Shown here: positions 50,340 to 56,863 of the stretch, in pieces
How the letters are laid out: each line of letters opens with the position of its first letter
Position numbering within the stretch: the stretch's first letter is position 1
Assembly: GCA_963752225.1 (NCBI GenBank)
Contig: CAVVXS010000010.1
Span: 186,001 to 250,000 of the forward strand
Direction: 5' to 3'
Length of the DNA stretch: 64,000 bases
Source: JBBROS01 sp963752225
GTDB lineage: Bacteria > Pseudomonadota > Alphaproteobacteria > Acetobacterales > Acetobacteraceae
Position numbers and translations under genes: made by a program
Notes under the pieces: generated by a model
Told to the model about the DNA's origin: nothing
Seen by the model: only the letters and a program-made list of their open reading frames with translations
Database searches by the model: none

Positions 50340-50651
50340 ATGATCCACGTCCTCGCCATCATCACCGCGCAACCCGGGCAGCGCGACGCCGTGCTGGAAG
50401 CCTTTCGTGCCAACATGCCCGCCGTTCATGCCGAAGCCGGCTGCGTCGAATACGCACCGGCGATCGATGCCGCCTCGGCAGGTGCGATGCAGACCCAGTT
50501 GGGGGCCGACAGTTTCGTTGTGATCGAGAAATGGGCAAGCATGGAAGCCTTGCAGGCGCATGCAGCCGCGCCGCACATGGCCGCCTATGCCGCAAAGGTA
50601 AAGCCCATCCTGGCCAACCGCGTTATTTACGTGCTGTCGCCCGCCGCTTGA
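50340..50651 (+). CDS. Antibiotic biosynthesis monooxygenase domain protein (YgiN-like)
   Basis: A 103-residue ABM-fold protein (IHVLAIITAQPGQRDAVLEA, then AGCVEYAPAI, FVVIEKWASMEALQAHAAAPH). The layout matches putative quinol monooxygenases such as YgiN, which form ferredoxin-like dimers and act on quinones without cofactor. GGGAGA lies seven bases before the ATG. The 126-base region upstream is shared with the divergent serine hydrolase and contains an AT-rich TATAAAA at 50320-50326 that could be a -10 region. Substrate not known. Confidence 0.87.
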   Translation: MIHVLAIITAQPGQRDAVLEAFRANMPAVHAEAGCVEYAPAIDAASAGAMQTQLGADSFVVIEKWASMEALQAHAAAPHMAAYAAKVKPILANRVIYVLSPAA

Positions 50652-50807
50652 AATGAGCCGGCTCGTGACAAAGCGACAGTGCAGTCTTGCATGGCGGCTT
50701 GCAATCATCCATTAAATATGGGGGAACCGCTACGCACGGACTCGGCCGCGTCCGATGACCGTATCGCAGCAGCGTCGAAGTTGTAATTCAATCGAAATTA
50801 GGATCAG

Positions 50808-51509
50808 ATGTCCGATACAGGCAGGCGTGCGCCGCTGGCGCCGCAGAGCGACAACAACACGATGAACGACACCCAAGCGGCCGAAACCCGAATGCGCCGC
50901 GCCTTGGGCCTGGGCACCGGGTCCGGTCAGTCCGCTCCGCAGCAACGTCCCGAGCAGGCGCGCGCCCGCCACCGCTTCGTTCAGGACGGCGGCGTCCCGG
51001 TCGTCATGCTGGGCCAGAAGGTCGAGCCCGAAACCACGGCACTGCGTGAGCGGATTGCGGCGCTGGAAAGCCAGCTCGAGGCCGAACGCGCGAGCCACGC
51101 GTCGACACGGCGCACGCTCGAGGCCGAGCACCATGCCGTCACCGCGTTGCAGACCCGCGTGGCGCACAATGACCTCGCCCACAAGGACGCGCTGGAGCAG
51201 GAGCGGCGGATGCGCGTCGCCGCCCAGGAAGCCTTGGCGGAGGCGCTCGCCGCCGGCACCGCCCGGCGTTTGCGTCCTGCAGCGACCGTGCCGGCCGAGG
51301 TCGGCCAGAATGTCGGCGAGGACGTCGCAAGCCGGGACGTCGCAAGCCGGGACGAAGTGCCGGCGGAGAAGCCTGCGCCCGCTCGTGCAGCCACGCCCGA
51401 GCCCGCTCCCGCCGCCAAGCGCGGCCGCGGCCGGCCCCGCACCGCCGCCGTGCCGGAGCCGAAGCCGGTTCGCTGGTGGACGCCGAGCTACCGCGCCAAG
51501 AAGACCTGA
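50808..51509 (+). CDS. Coiled-coil protein with AT-hook-like motif, unknown function
   Basis: A 233-residue, soluble, charged protein. Residues about 75-150 form a long predicted coiled coil (ERIAALESQLEAERASH, RRTLEAEHHAVTALQTRV). The C-terminal part is Pro/Ala-rich and carries AKRGRGRPRTA near residue 208, an AT-hook-like basic motif that can bind the DNA minor groove. A perfect 15-base tandem duplication at 51321-51350 makes DVASR twice. No known enzyme domain is visible. It lies four bases upstream of dut, so it is probably co-expressed. A DNA-associated role is suggested only by the motif. Confidence 0.6.
   Translation: MSDTGRRAPLAPQSDNNTMNDTQAAETRMRRALGLGTGSGQSAPQQRPEQARARHRFVQDGGVPVVMLGQKVEPETTALRERIAALESQLEAERASHASTRRTLEAEHHAVTALQTRVAHNDLAHKDALEQERRMRVAAQEALAEALAAGTARRLRPAATVPAEVGQNVGEDVASRDVASRDEVPAEKPAPARAATPEPAPAAKRGRGRPRTAAVPEPKPVRWWTPSYRAKKT
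51321..51350 (+). repeat. 15-base tandem duplication inside the coiled-coil gene
   Basis: GACGTCGCAAGCCGG occurs twice back to back (51321-51335 and 51336-51350), keeping the frame and repeating DVASR. It looks like a recent slippage or duplication event in a linker. Confidence 0.8.
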
Positions 51510-51513
51510 CCGC

Positions 51514-52053
51514 GTGGCCGCGGCCACAATCCGTGTCGTGCGCCTGCCGCATGGCGCGGACCTTGCGTTGCCGGCCTACGCCACGGCGGGCGCCGCGGGC
51601 ATGGACCTGCTGGCCGCCGTGGACGGCCCCCTGGTCCTGGCGCCCGGGCAACGATGCCTGGTGCCCACCGGTCTTGCCGTCGCCTTGCCGCCGGGTCACG
51701 AGCTGCAGATCCGGCCACGCTCCGGCTTGGCGCTGCGCCACGGCATCGTCCTGCCCAACAGCCCGGCAACCATCGACGAGGATTACCGCGGCGAATTGCA
51801 GGTCATCGTCATGAATGCCGGCACCGAGCCTTTTACGGTCGAACGTGGCATGCGCATCGCCCAATGCGTCCTCGCGCCGGTGACGCATGCGACCTGGCAG
51901 GAAGTCGGCTCGCTCGAACTCGACCGAACGCGGGGCCGGCGGGTTCGGCAGCACGGGTCACGGCTGACATGCTGCGTCCGCCCTACGCCCGGGAACGCTT
52001 GGAGACGCTTTCGATCGCCCTTCCGGGCTGACAGGCCCACCGCAACCCGCTAA
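51514..52053 (+). CDS. dut: dUTP diphosphatase, with frameshifted C-terminal motif
   Basis: Trimeric dUTPase, which hydrolyses dUTP to dUMP and keeps uracil out of DNA. Motifs I-IV are intact: AGAAGMDL, PRSGLALRHG, ATIDEDYRGE and MRIAQCVLAPV. Motif V, the mobile C-terminal loop that covers the active site, is missing from this frame, which instead runs on as a basic, random-looking tail to 52053. Motif V is present in the next frame (ERGAGGFGSTGHG, ending TGA at 51965-51967). The switch point is between about 51920 and 51935. The gene is normally essential, so a sequence error or a recent lesion must be resolved. GTG 51514 follows the upstream stop by four bases. Confidence 0.9.
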   Translation: MAAATIRVVRLPHGADLALPAYATAGAAGMDLLAAVDGPLVLAPGQRCLVPTGLAVALPPGHELQIRPRSGLALRHGIVLPNSPATIDEDYRGELQVIVMNAGTEPFTVERGMRIAQCVLAPVTHATWQEVGSLELDRTRGRRVRQHGSRLTCCVRPTPGNAWRRFRSPFRADRPTATR

Positions 52054-52083
52054 CAGCCCGCATGATCGATTGAAGGGCCGCGC

Positions 52084-53811
52084 ATGTCCGAAACCGCCCA
52101 CCCCGCGTTCGTTTCGGCACGGCGCCTGCCCAACCTGATGGATATCGTCGCCGGCGCCTTGATCCTGGCGTCGGCCATCTACGTCGCCGGCGTCGCCCGC
52201 GGCACCTTGGCGCCGCTCGACACGCCCGACGCCACCACCATCACGCTCGACCCGGCCGCGCTGCCCGGCTACGCCGTCCGCACGACGCTGCGCATGTTCG
52301 CGGCCTTGCTGTGCTCGCTGCTGTTCACGTTCACCTATGCGACCTGGGCGGCCAAAAGCCGGCGCGCCGGGCTGATCCTGGTGCCGGTGCTCGACGTGCT
52401 GCAATCGGTGCCGATCCTCGGCTTCCTGACCTTCACCGTCGTGTTCTTCATGAGCCTGTTCCCCGGCCGCATCCTCGGTGCCGAGCTGGCGGCCATCTTC
52501 GCCATCTTCACCAGCCAGGCCTGGAACATGGCGTTCAGCTTGTTCCAGTCGCTCAAAACCGTGCCGGCCGACCTCAACGAAGCGTCGCAGTCGCTGCGCC
52601 TGTCCGGTTGGCAGCGGTTCTGGCGGTTGGAGGTGCCGTTCGCCATGCCGGGGCTGGTGTGGAACACCATGATGTCGATGTCGGGCGGCTGGTTCTTCGT
52701 CGTCGCGTCCGAGGCCGTCACCGTCGGCGACACCACCTGGAAACTGCCCGGCATCGGCAGCTACGTGGCGCTCGCGCTCGAGCGGCAGGATTTCGCGGCC
52801 GTGCTGTACGCCATCCTGACGATGCTCGTCGTCATCCTCGCTTACGATCAGCTGCTGTTCCGGCCGCTGGTCGCGTGGTCGGCGAAGTTCCGCTTCGAAA
52901 CCACCGCCGCCGAGGGCGCCGAGGATCCCTGGGTCTTGAAACTGCTGCGCCGCACCCGGCTGCTGCGCCGCATGTCGGACTATCTCGGGCTGGCATTCAA
53001 CGCGTTTGGCGGGCTGCGCATGTCGCTGCTGCCGCGGGCCCGGGCCGATGACGGCCGGCCGCCGTCGCGCACCGGCGACGCCGTGTTCGCCGCCGTGCTG
53101 GCAGCCGCGATCGTCGTCGCTGTGTGGCAGATCGTGGTGTTCGCCCGGAGCGTGCTGGCCTGGTCGGATCTGCTGACGGCGGTCGAGCTCGGCCTCATTA
53201 CGCTCGTCCGTGTCGTCGTGCTGATGACCCTCGCGACCGTCGTTTGGGTGCCGATCGGGGTGTGGCTCGGCTTGCGGCCGAAATGGGGCCGCCGGGCGCA
53301 GCCGGTGGCGCAGTTCCTCGCCGCTTTCCCGGCCAACCTGTTCTTCCCGATCTTCGTCGTCCTGATCGTGCGGTTCGGCGCCAATCCCGACGTTTGGCTC
53401 ACGCCGCTGATGATTCTCGGCACGCAGTGGTACATCCTGTTCAACGTCATCGCCGGCGCCAGCGCCTACCCGGGCGACCTGCAGGAAGCGGCCCGCAACT
53501 TCCGCGTCGGCGGCTGGCTGTGGTGGCGCCGGGTCATCCTGCCCGGCGTGTTCCCGTACTATGTCACCGGCGCCATCACCGCCTCCGGCGGCTCCTGGAA
53601 CGCCGCCATCGTCAGCGAGGTCGCAAGCTGGGGCGACACTAGGCTGCAGGCGCACGGGCTTGGCGCCTACATCGCGCAGGCGACCGCGGACGGAAACACG
53701 CCGCGGGTCGTGCTCGGGGTTGCCGTCATGTCGGCCTTCGTGGTGGCCTTCAATCGGCTGCTATGGCGTCCGATGTATGGCTACGCCACCCGCCGCCTCA
53801 CGCTCGGATAG
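52084..53811 (+). CDS. Two-domain ABC permease (nitrate/sulfonate/anion type, COG4986-like)
   Basis: A 575-residue inner-membrane protein made of two tandem BPD_transp_1 permease domains, about residues 75-270 and 375-560, each with a coupling EAA loop (LNEASQSLRLSGWQRFWRLE; DLQEAARNFRVGGWLWWRR). The duplicated form, which may act as one polypeptide pore, is typical of COG4986 anion transporters. It is followed after ten bases by an ATPase with a C-terminal AAA-associated domain, the usual partner. No binding protein is present in the window, so the substrate cannot be named. Confidence 0.9.
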   Translation: MSETAHPAFVSARRLPNLMDIVAGALILASAIYVAGVARGTLAPLDTPDATTITLDPAALPGYAVRTTLRMFAALLCSLLFTFTYATWAAKSRRAGLILVPVLDVLQSVPILGFLTFTVVFFMSLFPGRILGAELAAIFAIFTSQAWNMAFSLFQSLKTVPADLNEASQSLRLSGWQRFWRLEVPFAMPGLVWNTMMSMSGGWFFVVASEAVTVGDTTWKLPGIGSYVALALERQDFAAVLYAILTMLVVILAYDQLLFRPLVAWSAKFRFETTAAEGAEDPWVLKLLRRTRLLRRMSDYLGLAFNAFGGLRMSLLPRARADDGRPPSRTGDAVFAAVLAAAIVVAVWQIVVFARSVLAWSDLLTAVELGLITLVRVVVLMTLATVVWVPIGVWLGLRPKWGRRAQPVAQFLAAFPANLFFPIFVVLIVRFGANPDVWLTPLMILGTQWYILFNVIAGASAYPGDLQEAARNFRVGGWLWWRRVILPGVFPYYVTGAITASGGSWNAAIVSEVASWGDTRLQAHGLGAYIAQATADGNTPRVVLGVAVMSAFVVAFNRLLWRPMYGYATRRLTLG

Positions 53812-53821
53812 GACCGCCCTC

Positions 53822-55129
53822 ATGGACCAGCAGCTTGCGGTTGCCGACCTGCTCAAGGTCCGCAACGTCCGCCAGGCCTATCACAAGGACAGCAACGCCG
53901 ACCTGGTCGTGCTCGACAACGTCGACGTGTCGCTGAAGGCGGGCGAAATCGTCGGCCTGCTCGGCCGGTCCGGTTCCGGCAAGTCCACCCTGCTGCGTAT
54001 CATCGCCGGGCTGCTGACACCCACCTCCGGGCAGGTCACCTGGCGCGGCGCTCCGCTGCGGGGCCCGGCCGACGGCGTCGCCATGGTGTTCCAGTCCTTC
54101 GCCTTGTTCCCTTGGCTGACGGTGCAGGAGAACGTCGAGCTTGGGCTCGAGGCGCAGGGCGTGCACCGGGCCGAGCGCGAGGACCGCGCCGAGGCGGCGA
54201 TCGACCTCATCGGCCTCGGCGGCTACGAGAGCGCCTATCCGAAGGAGCTGTCGGGCGGCATGCGGCAACGGGTCGGCCTGGCCCGCGCGCTGGTCGTCCA
54301 CCCCGACCTGCTGCTGATGGACGAGCCGTTCTCGGCGCTCGACGTCCTGACCGCCGAAACGCTGCGCACCGACCTCATCGACCTGTGGTCGGAAGGCAAG
54401 CTGCCGGTCAAATCGATCCTGATGGTCACGCACAACATCGAGGAAGCGGTGCTGATGTGCGACCGCATCCTGGTGTTCAGCAGCAACCCCGGCCGGGTGG
54501 CCAGCGAGCTGCGGGTGAGGTTTCCGCATCCCCGCAACCGCCACGACCCGGCGTTCCGCCAGATGGTGGACGACATCTACGCGCTGATGACCCGGCGCGC
54601 GGCGCCCACCACCCGCGCCGCCGCGCAAGCCGCACCGACGCTCGCGATGCAGCTGCAGCCGGTCAGCACCAACCTGCTCGCCGGCCTGCTCGAAACCCTC
54701 GCCGCCCCGCCCTATCGCGGCCGCGCCGACCTGCCCGCCTTGGCCCAGTCGTTGCAGCTCGAACTCGACGACCTCCTGCCGATGGGCGAAACGCTGCAAT
54801 TGCTCGGCCTCGGCGTGCTCGAGGAAGGCGACCTGCGCAGCACGCCGCTCGGGCAGCAATTCACCGAGGCCGACACCGACGCGCGCAAGGCGATCTTCGG
54901 CACGGCCTTGCGCAACAACGTGCCGCTGGTGGCCCAGGTCCGCCGGGTGCTGGACGAGCGGCCCGCCCATCGCGCCGCCGCCGTCCGCTTCCGCGACGAG
55001 TTGGAGGACTTCATGTCGCCCGACTACGCCGAGGAAACCCTCGACGCCGCCATCGCCTGGGGCCGCTACGCCGAGCTCTACGGCTACGACGAGGAAGCCG
55101 ACCAGTTTTTCCTGGACGAGGAAGAGTAG
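53822..55129 (+). CDS. ABC transporter ATPase with C-terminal AAA-associated domain
   Basis: A 435-residue protein. Residues about 1-265 form an ABC ATPase: Walker A GRSGSGKST (about 50-58), FQSFALFPWLTV Q-loop, signature LSGGMRQRVGLARAL, Walker B LLLMDEPFSALD and VTHNIEEAVLM switch. Residues about 280-435 form the AAA-associated domain found on nitrate/sulfonate-type transporter ATPases; it may sense a ligand or interact with the permease. It is the last gene of the operon and is followed by two strong hairpins (repeats B and C) before the convergent holA. Substrate unknown. Confidence 0.92.
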   Translation: MDQQLAVADLLKVRNVRQAYHKDSNADLVVLDNVDVSLKAGEIVGLLGRSGSGKSTLLRIIAGLLTPTSGQVTWRGAPLRGPADGVAMVFQSFALFPWLTVQENVELGLEAQGVHRAEREDRAEAAIDLIGLGGYESAYPKELSGGMRQRVGLARALVVHPDLLLMDEPFSALDVLTAETLRTDLIDLWSEGKLPVKSILMVTHNIEEAVLMCDRILVFSSNPGRVASELRVRFPHPRNRHDPAFRQMVDDIYALMTRRAAPTTRAAAQAAPTLAMQLQPVSTNLLAGLLETLAAPPYRGRADLPALAQSLQLELDDLLPMGETLQLLGLGVLEEGDLRSTPLGQQFTEADTDARKAIFGTALRNNVPLVAQVRRVLDERPAHRAAAVRFRDELEDFMSPDYAEETLDAAIAWGRYAELYGYDEEADQFFLDEEE

Positions 55130-55144
55130 CAGCAGTTTTGGACT

Positions 55145-55182
55145 GAGCACTTCCCGAGCCAATCGGCTCGGGAGTAGTGCTC
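55145..55182. repeat. Inverted-repeat element B
   Basis: GAGCAC (55145-55150) pairs with GTGCTC (55177-55182), and CCCGAGCC (55153-55160) with GGCTCGGG (55165-55172), around an AATC loop, followed by TAAAA. The inner CCGAGCC-AATC-GGCTCGG core is identical to repeat A, 6.2 kb away. It probably terminates the ABC operon. Confidence 0.75.
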
Positions 55183-55197
55183 TAAAACTAGGTGGTT

Positions 55198-55247
55198 AGA
55201 GCAACTTCATCCGGCCGAACTGATCCGGTTCGGCCGGATGTTGCTTT
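55198..55247. repeat. Inverted-repeat element C
   Basis: CATCCGGCCGAAC (55208-55220) and GTTCGGCCGGATG (55228-55240) are perfect reverse complements with a seven-base loop; the flanking AGAGCAA and TTGCTTT (55241-55247) extend the stem. Its right edge GGATGTTGCTTTAGCG matches that of repeat A. It overlaps the holA stop codon and likely terminates both converging transcripts. Confidence 0.75.
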
Positions 55248-56274
55248 AGCGCCGCTTGAGCGCCGATCCCGCCCGCGTCACGTCCAGCATCAGCCGCCGG
55301 GCGATCGCCTCGTCCGGTGCTCCGGTCTGCTTGCACGCCAGCTCCGCCCGCCGTGCCTCGCCCATCGCGGCTGCAAGGCGCCGCGACGGCCAGGCCGTGA
55401 CCGCCCGCACCATCTCGGCTTCGCGCTTCCAGAATACCGGCGGCCGCATCGACTTGACCGCCTCCTGCGCCGACGCGCCGGCGTCCATTCGGCCCCGCGC
55501 CAAATGCAGCCGCGACAGGAACAGCAGCATCGCCCGGATCAGGCCGACCGGCGTCATGCCGTCGGCGAAGCTGCGCTCGGTCGCGAGGTCGGCGGCCGGC
55601 ACATCGCCCGCCGCCGCAGCATACAGCGCGTCGTCCAGCGACACCGACGCGCCGTCGCCGACGCAGGCGCGCACGGCGTCGAGGTCGAGCTGCTTGGTCG
55701 CCCCCGCATACAGCACCAGCTTCTCGATCTCGCCCCGGGTGCTGGCATGGTCGCCGCCGAGGTGGTCGCGCAACCAATCCAGCGCGTCGGCGTCGGCGCG
55801 CACGCCCTCGGTCCCCAGCCCGGCTTCGATTGCCGCCCGCAGCCCCGGGCCTTCCTCGGGGTAGCAGGCCACCGCGGCGCCGTTCGCCAACCCTTCCAGC
55901 AGCCCGACCAGCTTGCCGCGCCGGGCGAGCGCGCCGGCCTCGAGCACCACCACGCTGTCGCCGGGCGCGCGGGCAACCTGCTCGACGGCGCCGGCCAAGC
56001 CGTCCGTCACCTCCCGCACGCGCACCACCCGGCGACCGCCCAGCATCGCGATCGCACTGGCCTCCTCGGCCAAGCGGCCATGCTCGTCGCGGCCGAGCCA
56101 GGCGACGCGGAATGGGTCGTCCGTCCCCCCGGCGACCGCAACGGTCAGGGCCTCGGCACGCGAGCGGACCAAGCCTTCGTCCTCGCCGTAAAGCAGCACC
56201 ACGCGTGCGCTCCCGGGGTCCTTCAGGAACGCCGCAACCCGCCGTCCGTCGATTTTCACCGCGCCGCTGCCCAC
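55246..56274 (-). CDS. holA: DNA polymerase III subunit delta
   Basis: A 342-residue clamp-loader delta subunit, which opens the beta clamp during loading. The N-terminal region has VVLLYGEDEGLVRSRAEAL near residue 25, the strand that replaces a Walker A site in delta, and later RVVRVREVTDG and LVVGLLEGLANGAAV-like elements typical of HolA. Length fits the family. GTG 56274 is the start chosen; a second GTG five codons later is possible. It is the last gene of the lptE-leuS operon and ends inside repeat C. Confidence 0.93.
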   Translation of the reverse strand: MGSGAVKIDGRRVAAFLKDPGSARVVLLYGEDEGLVRSRAEALTVAVAGGTDDPFRVAWLGRDEHGRLAEEASAIAMLGGRRVVRVREVTDGLAGAVEQVARAPGDSVVVLEAGALARRGKLVGLLEGLANGAAVACYPEEGPGLRAAIEAGLGTEGVRADADALDWLRDHLGGDHASTRGEIEKLVLYAGATKQLDLDAVRACVGDGASVSLDDALYAAAAGDVPAADLATERSFADGMTPVGLIRAMLLFLSRLHLARGRMDAGASAQEAVKSMRPPVFWKREAEMVRAVTAWPSRRLAAAMGEARRAELACKQTGAPDEAIARRLMLDVTRAGSALKRR

Positions 56275-56332
56275 CCGCTCATGTCATCGCCGGACTCGAT
56301 CCGGCGATCACTTCCGGCCGCGGCCAACCGCC

Positions 56333-56863
56333 TCAAGCCGCCACTGCGCGCCGGCGAAGGAAGATCGCCACCTGGGTCACGATCTGGTCGGCCAGCGCGT
56401 CGCACACGCGCCGCTGCGCCGCCTCGCCTTCCAGGTCGGCGGCGAAGTATTGCTGGTTGAGGATGTTGTAGCCGTCCACGATCCGGCTGCTGCCGGACGC
56501 GATCACCGTATGCGCCGGATCCAGCGTGCGCAGCGTCCAGGCCGCCGTGCCGTTCAGCCGCACGCGCGTGGTCGAGCTGTCGCGCTGGATGGCGATGCCC
56601 TCGCCGGTGATGGCGGGGGCGGTCACCAGCTCGTATTTCTTGGCGATGCCGGTGCCGGCGCCTTCCATCCGCTGCTGCAACGCTTGGCGCAGCAACTGCC
56701 CGGCCCGCTCGCTCATGACCGGCACGTATACCGCCGCCAGCTCGTTGCCGGCGATGCTGCCGGCGGAGCTTTCCGGCAGGTACAAGGGCCGGAACCCGCA
56801 GCCGCCCAGCCCGGCACTCCCCAGCAGCCCGGCGCCGCGGAGCAGCAAACCTCGGCGCTTCAT
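56333..56863 (-). CDS. lptE: LPS-assembly lipoprotein LptE
   Basis: A 176-residue lipoprotein that plugs the LptD barrel and helps insert lipopolysaccharide into the outer membrane. It has a signal with lipobox GLGGC (Cys22), followed by GFRPLYLPE, the usual start of mature alphaproteobacterial LptE, and the typical LAAVYVPVMSERAGQLLRQAL segment. The start ATG overlaps the leuS stop by four bases, and holA follows. The order DUF3576-leuS-lptE-holA is a conserved alphaproteobacterial arrangement. Confidence 0.93.
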   Translation of the reverse strand: MKRRGLLLRGAGLLGSAGLGGCGFRPLYLPESSAGSIAGNELAAVYVPVMSERAGQLLRQALQQRMEGAGTGIAKKYELVTAPAITGEGIAIQRDSSTTRVRLNGTAAWTLRTLDPAHTVIASGSSRIVDGYNILNQQYFAADLEGEAAQRRVCDALADQIVTQVAIFLRRRAVAA

